Positions 35,947 to 43,770 of a stretch of 64,000 nt of DNA are shown here, piece by piece (the stretch's first letter is position 1; each line of letters starts with the position of its first letter). The stretch is from Fibrobacterota bacterium (GTDB lineage Bacteria > Fibrobacterota > Chitinivibrionia > Chitinivibrionales > Chitinispirillaceae). Made by a program: the position numbers and the translations under genes. The stretch is taken from the NCBI GenBank assembly GCA_023436205.1, contig JAEZKC010000059.1, positions 124,001 to 188,000 of the forward strand, read 5' to 3'. The notes beneath the pieces were generated by a model that did no database searches, was not told where the DNA came from, and worked only from the letters and a program-made list of their open reading frames with translations.

Positions 35947-36294
35947 TTTTTAAGATCATACAAAACATAAGAATCGTTTTTGAATATAGAACTGAACGGA
36001 TATTTTTATCTTTTCGGCTCAGAAGGTATCGAATGCCATCTGTGTTTTATCTACAGAATCGAACTGTCTGTAAGTGAATTGCTCAACAATGTGGCGCTGA
36101 CTTGCAATGCGGTTCCGCTTCAAATCCTCAGAACCGTTGCACAATTTAATCCTTTCATGCCATTCTATGATGTGCGGGTCAGATTGAGGCGAATGCTTTT
36201 TACTTGTAACATTGCCCGTTGAGCAATGAGGTAAAACTTGTCAATAAAAGGATTGGCCAGGAAAATGTCTGGTTTGATAGAGAATACTGTTTTC
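35947..36294. other. Intergenic stretch without a supported gene
   Basis: 348 bases between the convergent DUF523-DUF1722 and CapA-like genes. Short frames exist (for example 35980-36222 from a TTG) but none has a ribosome site or recognisable sequence. I saw no convincing terminator or palindrome; short GC-containing segments could be remnants of a lost gene. Confidence 0.5.
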
Positions 36295-37422
36295 TTACCA
36301 TTTTAGAGAAAGCGTATTTAAATCTGCAACTTCGCATTTCGTTCCAAGCGGCTGCCCCTCCCGATCGAGAATTTGACTTACAGTTAAGAAATCCTCTTCT
36401 GTCACCCTTTGCAGTCTGAATTTTTTTAAGCTAAAAGGGACCATGTCCAGTTGTGCCAGGGTGCCGTTTCTGCTGTTAACCGTGGCGAAGTAGAGAAGCG
36501 ATAGATCACCTCTGAAAATGTCATTGCCACCAATGCCTTCGTAGTCATTAATCAGGTCGCCGCAGCCATAAAGAATAAGCCTCTCGTTGTGAACCTCTAT
36601 TCCTTTGATATGATGTGAGGAGTGTCCATGAACGATATCAGCTCCTGCGATGTCGATAAGCTTATGTGCAAATGTGCGTTCTTCAGGATACACTGAATAG
36701 TCCCAGTTATCTCCCCAATGGAGGGAAATAATCACTATGTCGCCATTCTGCTTATCTTTTTTGACCTGCTGTCTGATTATTTCCAGAGCTGTATCATCTG
36801 GTTTGGTGAAAAATGCCACACCGGAAGAATTGTCCGTTGCGGCCCACTGAGATGGGATGCCACTGGACTCGAAGCCAAAGGAATAGAAAAGCACCCTTGC
36901 CTGTTCGGTAGCGAGAATGGCCGGTGAGATGGCTTCTTGCAGAGAGAAACCTGCTCCGGCGAATCGAATTCCCTGAATGTGCAGGGTTTCTAGTGTTTCG
37001 CTTAGGCCATCTCTGTCGTAGTCGAGGACGTGATTGTTCGCTAAAGCGCAACAGTCTATATTTGCAGCTTGCAAAAAGGCCACATTGGCAGGATGCATGC
37101 GGTAGTTTATTCCTTTGGAAGGCCAGTAGGAATTTGAGACCGTAATGCTGGTTTCCAGATTGATGATGCGCAGGTGGGGAGAAAGCCTGGCCATCTCTTC
37201 AAAGGAATCACCCCAGACATAGTTAAAATTCACCTTTCTGGGAATGGGGCCATTGGCCTCTTCGGCAATGCGGATATACTCCCGGGCATCCCGTATCCAT
37301 GGTTCGTAGAGAAGTGTGGAGCTTTGATAGGGGAGAATCTGGTCGATTCCCCGTCCGCACATGACATCACCGCAAAGCATGACTTTAAGATTAATGGTAC
37401 CCTCCTTTGTGGGATTGACCAT
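36295..37422 (-). CDS. CapA/PgsA-type metallophosphatase-fold protein
   Basis: 375 aa. Signatures of the poly-gamma-glutamate CapA family: VMLCGDVMCGRGI, IINLETSIT, ALANNHVLDYDRDGL, IVISLHWGDNWDY and IVHGHSSHHIKGIE, which together give the metal ligands of a calcineurin-like fold. No signal peptide is seen, so it is probably cytoplasmic, unlike secreted CapA. No capBC genes are adjacent, so a capsule role is not supported. Substrate unknown. Confidence 0.85.
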   Translation of the reverse strand: MVNPTKEGTINLKVMLCGDVMCGRGIDQILPYQSSTLLYEPWIRDAREYIRIAEEANGPIPRKVNFNYVWGDSFEEMARLSPHLRIINLETSITVSNSYWPSKGINYRMHPANVAFLQAANIDCCALANNHVLDYDRDGLSETLETLHIQGIRFAGAGFSLQEAISPAILATEQARVLFYSFGFESSGIPSQWAATDNSSGVAFFTKPDDTALEIIRQQVKKDKQNGDIVIISLHWGDNWDYSVYPEERTFAHKLIDIAGADIVHGHSSHHIKGIEVHNERLILYGCGDLINDYEGIGGNDIFRGDLSLLYFATVNSRNGTLAQLDMVPFSLKKFRLQRVTEEDFLTVSQILDREGQPLGTKCEVADLNTLSLKW

Positions 37423-37507
37423 TTAAATCTCAAAAAATGGGCCAACGCTGCCCTCTGGCCTTAAGTCGCTGGCTTCTATTATTTTATTGACTCGGAGATC
37501 AAAACAC

Positions 37508-38299
37508 ATGCATCCAGAAAAGTGTAAAGTATTCTATTTCAGCGGAACCGGTAACAGCATTTATATCGCAAATCGGCTCAAGCAGGAACTGGGGGCCCAA
37601 ATATATGGAATGGCTTCCTTTAAAGGCACGGAAACGATCACTGTCAATGCTGAGATGGTTGGGCTGGTATTTCCAGTTTACTTTATGGATACACCCGGTT
37701 TTGTGAAAAGCTTTATCAAAAGGCTCCGGATACCCTCGTCAATTTATGTTTTTTCCATCATCCACTGTGGAAACATGGCTGGTGCCACTTTACGAAATCT
37801 GAAGAGTGCACTGGCAGAAAACGGTATAATTCTCAATACCGGCCATACCCTCTTTCTTCCGGATAACAGTATCTTTTTCTACACTAAACCGGAGATGGTG
37901 AAGCCAATGCTTGAGGAGGGGGAGAGAAGACTTTCAGAGATGATATCATCTCTGAAAGCAAAACAGGAAATCTCCGTTGCCGGATCAGCGGCATCAACCC
38001 TGATCCCTCGCATGACCGAATGGTTTTTTGAACAGGTGCTGGGTGAAAGAAGGAAGAAAGTAAACAGAGAGGTTTGTACAAGATGCGGTTTATGCGCCAA
38101 ACTCTGTCCTGTGAACTGTATCAGTTACAATGATGGCTACCCGGTCTGGAAAAAAACATGCGTGAAATGCTTCGCCTGCATTCACTGGTGCCCCATGAGA
38201 GCGATAAGCTTCGGTAGGCTAAGAGTGAGTGATAAGACCGCCTACAGACATCCTGAATGCTGTGTTAAAGAGATTGAAATGCAGAGGAACACTAAATGA
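37508..38299 (+). CDS. EFR1-type flavodoxin-ferredoxin protein
   Basis: 263 aa from ATG 37508, with GGAG 11 bases upstream; a TTG at 37487 is the alternative. The N-terminal flavodoxin-like domain has the FMN phosphate loop YFSGTGNSIYIAN. The C-terminal part carries two 4Fe-4S ferredoxin motifs, CTRCGLCAKLCPVNC and CVKCFACIHWCP. It probably moves electrons in the cytoplasm; partner enzyme unknown. It overlaps the following lipoprotein gene by 4 bases. Confidence 0.88.
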   Translation: MHPEKCKVFYFSGTGNSIYIANRLKQELGAQIYGMASFKGTETITVNAEMVGLVFPVYFMDTPGFVKSFIKRLRIPSSIYVFSIIHCGNMAGATLRNLKSALAENGIILNTGHTLFLPDNSIFFYTKPEMVKPMLEEGERRLSEMISSLKAKQEISVAGSAASTLIPRMTEWFFEQVLGERRKKVNREVCTRCGLCAKLCPVNCISYNDGYPVWKKTCVKCFACIHWCPMRAISFGRLRVSDKTAYRHPECCVKEIEMQRNTK

Positions 38300-38970
38300 A
38301 GAAATGTTTTTATTTGACCATATTACTCTTTGTCATAGGGTGCGCAGGTCCCTCTCGAATCATCATGGCTCCCAATTACCAGAAGCACAGTATCAGGGAT
38401 GCAAGTTTGGCTTTTATTATCCTCGAAGACTACCCCTATATTGAGTACAAGGGAAGCATTGAGGGCGCTTTGGGTGCGGGTGATCCACAAAGACGCATCC
38501 TTCAGTTCTTCAAGACTCAGCTTATGAGAGACCTGATGAAGCAAGTCAATCTCAAGACCACATTCGAGCGCAGCCCTGAATCGCATTTTCTGGTCTCAAA
38601 CGAAAACGTGTCTGCTCCGGAAGGCAATGTGGTGGTGGAACTTCCTGCTAAAGATACCTACTTTGAATTCAGCGGTATTGAAGCTGACTATGTGCTCCTG
38701 ATCAGCAAAATGAGGCTTGGCAGCCAAACCGATGAGTACAGCGCCAGTCGCACAGATGAGGGGATCAATACTTCCCCCTCTCGACAGCTGATTTATAATA
38801 CCAATTTTGTCCTTTGGGATAACCGTGCCCGCCAATATATTAGTTACGGCAGAATAAGATCCCTGGTGCCAATTGCAGGTGAGGAGGCGACCCGGGAGGA
38901 GTGGGAGAAGGTTTCCCAACAGTATGTTTATGAAATTTTCAAGCCCACAGGTTTTTTGAAGGCAAACTAG
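38296..38970 (+). CDS. Predicted lipoprotein, function unknown
   Basis: 224 aa. Signal peptide with a good lipobox, LLFVIGC, giving a lipid-modified Cys16. The mature protein is mixed alpha/beta with conserved-looking ADYVLLISKMRLGSQ and YNTNFVLWDNRARQYISYG segments, as in small lipoproteins with a pattern of envelope assembly factors. No family recognised. Overlaps the ferredoxin gene by 4 bases and precedes a GH9 lipoprotein by about 27 bases. Confidence 0.7.
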   Translation: MKKCFYLTILLFVIGCAGPSRIIMAPNYQKHSIRDASLAFIILEDYPYIEYKGSIEGALGAGDPQRRILQFFKTQLMRDLMKQVNLKTTFERSPESHFLVSNENVSAPEGNVVVELPAKDTYFEFSGIEADYVLLISKMRLGSQTDEYSASRTDEGINTSPSRQLIYNTNFVLWDNRARQYISYGRIRSLVPIAGEEATREEWEKVSQQYVYEIFKPTGFLKAN

Positions 38971-38997
38971 TCAAAATCTCACACAAAGGTGCTCATT

Positions 38998-40776
38998 GTG
39001 ATCTCCAGAAGAGTCATTCTTTCACTGCTGCTACTCTCTTTTTTTTATTCCTGCAAATCAAATCGCATTTCTCTTGACGGCGAAGTGGTTGACAGTCGGG
39101 TGCGTGTGAACCAAATGGGTTATTATGTGTCCTCACCAAAGCTGGTTGTGGTGGGGGATTCAATCGAGGCTCCATTCTATGTGGTTGACAGTTTCGGAAA
39201 CGTGGTGTTCAAGGGAATACTCAAATCTCAGGAATTCTGGAGACCATCGGGTGAGAAAGTTTCCCGGGGAGATTTTTCATCACTGGAGAAAACCGGGCGA
39301 TTTCAGGTGCTGGTTCCCTCAATCGGGCTCTCTCCATCATTTGTCATCGATAGTGTGATCTACGGGGAAGCATTCAAAGCCTCGCTCAAGTCCTATTATT
39401 ATCAGCGTGCCTCCATGGACCTGGATTCACAATACGCGGGTGCCTGGGCCAGAAAAGCGGGGCATCCTGATACCGCCTGCATTCTTCATGAGTCAACCGG
39501 AAAAGAGGGTGTTGTAAACAGTTCCAAAGGGTGGTATGATGCCGGGGATTTCGGAAAATATGTGGTGAATGCCGGTATCACTGTGGGCACGATGCTTTCT
39601 CTTTACGAGCGGTTTCCGGCACTGGTTCCTGACCGGTTCAGCAATATTCCCGAAAGCGGCAACGGTCAGAGCGATCTTCTTGACGAGGTCAAGTATGAAC
39701 TTGACTGGCTAAAGAGCATGCAGGATGAGGACGGGGGAGTGTTTTTTAAAGTGGCGGGATTGAGCTGGCCCGGTTTTGTTCTTCCTGCAGATGATACAAT
39801 GTTGCGTTATGTGATAGGGAAAACCACTACATCCTCGCTTTGCTTTGCGGCTAACATGGCTCAGGCTGCACGGGTGTTTAAGGAGATCGATTCCTCCTAT
39901 GCTTCTGATTGTCTTGACAGAGCTAAAAAAGCTTATGTCTGGGCACAGCAGAACAGTGCAATCGCTGAACCAGCTGAGACCGGCGGAAGCGGAGCTTACA
40001 GTGATCACCAGCAGGGATGGATGGATCTTGAGTGCTCAGGTTCTCAATACCTGGTGGAAGGGAACGAAGCCTACAAAGATGAGTTCCTCTGGGCTGCTGC
40101 TGAACTTTTTATCAGTACCGGGGAAGAACCGTACAGTGAGACGGTAAAGAAGTCCCTAACAGAAATGAAGTTTACAGATGTCCCCACATGGTGGGATCTT
40201 CAGGGGATGGCCTATTACTCTCTACTTACGGTTCCCGGCAATCTCGACAAGAATACCCGAGATGCTGTTCTGGCAAAAGTAACAGACGTGGCTGAAAAGC
40301 ACAGGCTCATTCTGAAGGAAAATCCTTATCGTATTCCCTACGAATGTTTCTTCTGGGGATCAAATGCATCATTTCTGAACATTGCGGTGCTCTTCTCTTA
40401 TATGTACGATTTGACTGGTGATCGAAACTATTATGATGCCTTGACAGAAACAGTTGATTATGTGTTTGGAAAGAATCCACTGGGTGTTTGCTATGTAACC
40501 GGGTTCGGCAGCACTTATCCTCATTCGATTCATCACAGGCAGTGTTCAGCTGATGGCATTGATGAACCTATTCCCGGTTTTGTTGTAGGTGGTCCCAATA
40601 ACGTGCGACAGGACGACATTACCAAGGTCTCCTGGGGAACCCCCTATTGTTACAGTGATCCCGCCAGATCTTATGTGGATGACGAAAAAAGTTATGCTTC
40701 CAACGAGATCGCCATCAACTGGAACGCTCCACTGGTGCATATACTGGGATATTTAAAGGCCAGGGAGAGACTTTGA
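38998..40776 (+). CDS. GH9 endoglucanase lipoprotein with N-terminal Ig domain
   Basis: 592 aa from GTG 38998, which has AAAGG 8 bases upstream; GTG 38989 would add three residues. The signal peptide ends SFFYSC, a lipobox-like site, so the enzyme is probably tethered to the outer membrane. A CelD_N Ig-like domain (about 30-120, RVNQMGYYVSSPK) precedes the (alpha/alpha)6 GH9 domain. Catalytic features: GWYDAGDFGKYV with the base aspartates, the HHRQ histidine after NPLGVCYVTGFGSTYPHS, and SYVDDEKSYASNEIAINWNA with the acid Glu. It cleaves beta-1,4-glucans or related beta-glycans. It shares a base with the next gene. Confidence 0.92.
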   Translation: MISRRVILSLLLLSFFYSCKSNRISLDGEVVDSRVRVNQMGYYVSSPKLVVVGDSIEAPFYVVDSFGNVVFKGILKSQEFWRPSGEKVSRGDFSSLEKTGRFQVLVPSIGLSPSFVIDSVIYGEAFKASLKSYYYQRASMDLDSQYAGAWARKAGHPDTACILHESTGKEGVVNSSKGWYDAGDFGKYVVNAGITVGTMLSLYERFPALVPDRFSNIPESGNGQSDLLDEVKYELDWLKSMQDEDGGVFFKVAGLSWPGFVLPADDTMLRYVIGKTTTSSLCFAANMAQAARVFKEIDSSYASDCLDRAKKAYVWAQQNSAIAEPAETGGSGAYSDHQQGWMDLECSGSQYLVEGNEAYKDEFLWAAAELFISTGEEPYSETVKKSLTEMKFTDVPTWWDLQGMAYYSLLTVPGNLDKNTRDAVLAKVTDVAEKHRLILKENPYRIPYECFFWGSNASFLNIAVLFSYMYDLTGDRNYYDALTETVDYVFGKNPLGVCYVTGFGSTYPHSIHHRQCSADGIDEPIPGFVVGGPNNVRQDDITKVSWGTPYCYSDPARSYVDDEKSYASNEIAINWNAPLVHILGYLKARERL

Positions 40777-41546
40777 TGCAGGATTCAGAAACGATTTTCG
40801 ATGTCAATATTATTCCTGAAGGGATGCTTCAGGTCTGTTTTCCGGTGTATTCCTACGAAGTGGATATTCGAAGAGAGGCAACCTCCGAGACCATTGCCCG
40901 ATATCTGCAGGAGGCAGCCTGGAGGCATGCCGAGGCGCTTGACTTGGGTTTTGGAGACCTGAACGATGAGGGTCTTTTCTGGGTGCTTTCGAGGCTTTCG
41001 GTACGTATTCACAAGGCCCCTTTATGGGGTGACAAAGTTTATGTGAGGACCTGGCCCAGAGGGGCTGGCGGACTGCTTGCCTTGAGGGATTTCGAGATGT
41101 TCAGTGAAGCGGGGGAGCTACTGGTATCTGCCGGGAGCGGCTGGTTGATTCTAGACAGAAGCAACCATAGGCCCCGTCGCCCTGATGCTTATCTGTCCAG
41201 AATCGCAGTGATGCCTCAGTACCGGGCACAGCCTCATGATCCGGCAAAGATCACTTTGGTTGAGGACAGTGCATCCTGCTCAGAGATTTCAGTTCGTTAC
41301 AGCGATATTGATATGAACGGTCATGTCAACAATACCCGCTATGTGGGGTGGATTTCAGATCTGTTCGGCAAGGAACAACACGAAAACACCTCCATTGAAT
41401 CTTTTCAAGTGAACTACCTTGCCGAATGCAGCTGGGGCGATCTTATAAAGGCTGCAGTCGGAAAAACAGAACAGGGTTATTCGCTAAAACTGACCCGGGA
41501 CAGGGATGGCGTAGAGGTAATGCGCGCCACAGTCACCTTCAGATAA
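40776..41546 (+). CDS. Acyl-ACP thioesterase (FatA/FatB family)
   Basis: 256 aa from ATG 40776 (AGGGAG about 7 bases upstream), whose A is also the last base of the GH9 stop. Two hot-dog domains; the catalytic region is SDIDMNGHVNNTRYVGW with Asp, Asn and His, and the N-terminal half has ATSETIARYLQEAAWRHAE. It releases fatty acids from acyl carrier protein. Being coupled to a GH9 enzyme is unusual and may be accidental. Confidence 0.9.
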   Translation: MQDSETIFDVNIIPEGMLQVCFPVYSYEVDIRREATSETIARYLQEAAWRHAEALDLGFGDLNDEGLFWVLSRLSVRIHKAPLWGDKVYVRTWPRGAGGLLALRDFEMFSEAGELLVSAGSGWLILDRSNHRPRRPDAYLSRIAVMPQYRAQPHDPAKITLVEDSASCSEISVRYSDIDMNGHVNNTRYVGWISDLFGKEQHENTSIESFQVNYLAECSWGDLIKAAVGKTEQGYSLKLTRDRDGVEVMRATVTFR

Positions 41547-41634
41547 TAGGTCAGCTTCTCCCCATACCTTCTCACGCACGGATTTTGCAGGTCCATCTAT
41601 TATTGTTTCAGTAGAATGGGTCCAATATTCAGGT

Positions 41635-42021
41635 TTGCTTGTGGAAATTACTGCAGCCATTACCAGATTTTCCGGTTCCCTGCTTGAATTACTGGGGGTG
41701 AGTGTTATCACTTTCTCGGCTGTTCTGGCCTTATTACTTTCCATATATTCCTATTTCAAAAAAGAGAGATCCAAGGCCATTTATCTCGATTTCAGGCACC
41801 GGTTGGGAAAGGGGATACTTTTCGGGCTGGAGTTTCTGGTTGCCGGAGATATTATTCGTTCTGTGGCTGTGGAGCCATCCTTGACCAGTGTGGCTGTGCT
41901 TGGGGGGATAGTGCTTATCAGGACATTTCTAAGTTTTACGCTTGAGATAGAGATGAGCGGGCGTCTTCCATGGAAGGGTGGAGCCGAGAAAACAACAGGT
42001 AAGGACTCTGAAAATAGTTAA
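41635..42021 (+). CDS. DUF1622 membrane protein
   Basis: 128 aa with three hydrophobic helices (about 12-38, 58-78, 82-102). The motif FRHRLGKGILFGLEFLVAGDI and TLEIEMSGRLPW fit DUF1622. The start could be TTG 41635 or GTG 41641; neither has a strong ribosome site. Function unknown. Confidence 0.8.
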   Translation: MLVEITAAITRFSGSLLELLGVSVITFSAVLALLLSIYSYFKKERSKAIYLDFRHRLGKGILFGLEFLVAGDIIRSVAVEPSLTSVAVLGGIVLIRTFLSFTLEIEMSGRLPWKGGAEKTTGKDSENS

Positions 42022-42043
42022 ACAGATAAACTGGAGGTAATAT

Positions 42044-42598
42044 ATGGAAACATCAAAGTTTCAGAAACCGCCAATGGATTTAAGTGATGAGGCCGATGCA
42101 CAGGGACTGGATCTTGCCCGCAAACAGGGAGAGGCTCTGAACGAAACAGTTAAATACATGACAGAGAAGATCGCTCATGGCAGAACCAAACCTGCCGGAA
42201 ACTATATCGTAGGTTACGCTGTGGAGGAAGCTGAAGGGATGTATAGCCTCTATAACGGTGAATTTACCTGGCATGAACCCAGAGATGAAAATGCCCATAT
42301 AGAAATAGTAGTGGCCGATGGGGCGGATATGCGTTTTGTTCCCATGCTTAACGTGACCTGTACTGTACTCGATCAGGATCAAAACGTGGTGGGCACCCAT
42401 CGCCAGCCGTTTCTGTGGCACCCTTATCTTTATCATTATGGCAAAAACTGGAAATTGCCGGGGGATGGCACTTACACCCTCAGAATTGAGATCGATCCTC
42501 CGGAATTCATGCGTCACGACAAAAAAAACGGAAAGCGCTATGCAGAGCGGGTAACGGTGGAATTTAACGAGGTGCAGATCAGGGTAGGGCAGAAATAG
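42044..42598 (+). CDS. Tp34/P19-family metal-binding protein without signal peptide
   Basis: 184 aa. The Ig-like core (about 75-180) matches the iron-transport Tp34/P19 family: AHIEIVVADGADMRFVPML, HYGKNWKLPGDGTYTLRIEI and EFMRHDKKNGKRYAERVTVEF. The first 55 residues are charged helix with no hydrophobic segment, so it should stay in the cytoplasm, unlike periplasmic P19. GGAGG lies upstream of the start. A weak hairpin ATATGGC...GCCATAT (42609-42634) follows the gene. Confidence 0.75.
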   Translation: METSKFQKPPMDLSDEADAQGLDLARKQGEALNETVKYMTEKIAHGRTKPAGNYIVGYAVEEAEGMYSLYNGEFTWHEPRDENAHIEIVVADGADMRFVPMLNVTCTVLDQDQNVVGTHRQPFLWHPYLYHYGKNWKLPGDGTYTLRIEIDPPEFMRHDKKNGKRYAERVTVEFNEVQIRVGQK

Positions 42599-42761
42599 GT
42601 AAGCTATGATATGGCGGCCCCTACTTTGCCATATATCGTGTCTCTATCAAATTTCCCTGATTCAAAACGGGAAAAAATGCGATGGTAAATCAAAAAATAT
42701 ACCGTTTTAAAGATAGGCACACGAAATATTATAGGACACTTCCATTGAAAGGAGGTTTGCT

Positions 42762-42953
42762 ATGGAAGAGAGAAAGGTTAACCTGAACAAAGCCAGCTTC
42801 GAAGAGCTAAAGCAGGTGCCCGGTCTGGGAGAGACCCGTGCGCATTACATATATGATAATCGCCCCTATCACAGCTGGGATGATGTTAAGAGAGTACCTG
42901 GATTCAGCGATGAGCTGATACACACTATGCAGAGAGGGTCTACCATTAAATAG
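42762..42953 (+). CDS. Single helix-hairpin-helix protein (ComEA-like)
   Basis: 63 aa with a strong AAAGGAGG 8 bases upstream. VNLNKASFEELKQVPGLGE is the HhH_3 start of ComEA DNA-binding domains and VKRVPGFSDELI a second hairpin. There is no signal peptide or membrane anchor, so it is a cytoplasmic stand-alone HhH unit. DNA binding is likely from family; the role is unknown. A strong hairpin follows. Confidence 0.85.
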   Translation: MEERKVNLNKASFEELKQVPGLGETRAHYIYDNRPYHSWDDVKRVPGFSDELIHTMQRGSTIK

Positions 42954-42960
42954 GCCTTAA

Positions 42961-42989
42961 AACGGGCGGCATGGTAAATGCCGCCCGTT
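42961..42989. terminator. 12-bp GC-rich hairpin, probable terminator
   Basis: AACGGGCGGCAT and ATGCCGCCCGTT pair perfectly around GGTAA. It lies between convergent genes (HhH protein and a minus-strand methyltransferase). No T-run follows on either strand, so it is a stable hairpin that may end both transcripts or protect 3' ends rather than a classic intrinsic terminator. Confidence 0.55.
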
Positions 42990-43062
42990 AAACTGCAGTC
43001 CCCCCGAATCCAGCTCTCTTCAAATTGAGAGTTACAGGCAATCTTGAACCAAGATGAAACTG

Positions 43063-43758
43063 TTACTTTTTTTGGAAGAGGTATTCGGCAACAGTGGCAC
43101 TCTGTTCTGTTTTACTGAGTTTTTTAAAACCGCTTCGCTCAAACATCCCCTCCAAAACCCAATCAAATGTGGAGTGCTCTTCCAACAGATGAGTCTCCAA
43201 GTCTCTCAGAAGACCCTCATCATTTTTCGAGCTGATGAACTGGTGTAGAGCTTGGAAGTGAGTTTTGTATTCAGAGATGGGAAAAGAGAAGATTACATCG
43301 GAAAGATAGACCAAACCATTGGAATGCAGATTTTGTCCTATGTAATGTACCGCCAGAGACTTCCAGAAGTCAGGAAGATGGTGAAGTGAAGTTTGTAGAA
43401 CAAAAGCATCTACAGGTTGCTTTTGTTCAGACAGGAATTGTAGAATGCCTTTATTGATGCAGGTGATATTTTCGATGCCGCGGGCCTGTTTTTTTTCCTC
43501 AAGCAGTTGCAGCATGATAGATGATATGTCAACTGCGTATATTTGTTTACAGTATCTGCTTATCTCAAGCGTGAAGAAACCGCTTCCGCAACCCAGATCA
43601 ACAACAGTGCTTTCCGGGTTTAGGGAAAGCAGGCGGGAGATGCGTTCTGCTTTCTGTTCAGCGGAACTTTCCAGTTTAAGATTTCTCTCGTCCCATCTTC
43701 TCGCCCGATCCAGATCTGTAAATGAAGCTCCAACTGGTTTTCTCTCATTAAAAATCAT
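43063..43758 (-). CDS. Class I SAM-dependent methyltransferase
   Basis: 231 aa. VVDLGCGSGFFTLEI is motif I, YAVDISSIMLQLL motif II, and DAFVLQTSLHHLPDFWKSL the substrate-side region. The family also covers ubiquinone/menaquinone-type methylases; the substrate cannot be told. It lies 12 bases after the TPR-CPBP gene. Confidence 0.85.
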   Translation of the reverse strand: MIFNERKPVGASFTDLDRARRWDERNLKLESSAEQKAERISRLLSLNPESTVVDLGCGSGFFTLEISRYCKQIYAVDISSIMLQLLEEKKQARGIENITCINKGILQFLSEQKQPVDAFVLQTSLHHLPDFWKSLAVHYIGQNLHSNGLVYLSDVIFSFPISEYKTHFQALHQFISSKNDEGLLRDLETHLLEEHSTFDWVLEGMFERSGFKKLSKTEQSATVAEYLFQKK

Positions 43759-43770
43759 CTTGAACTCCTG

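Noticed and set aside
35980..36222. 80-codon plus-strand ORF after the DUF523-DUF1722 gene
   Set aside because: TTG start without a ribosome site, no recognisable sequence, in a region without other support.
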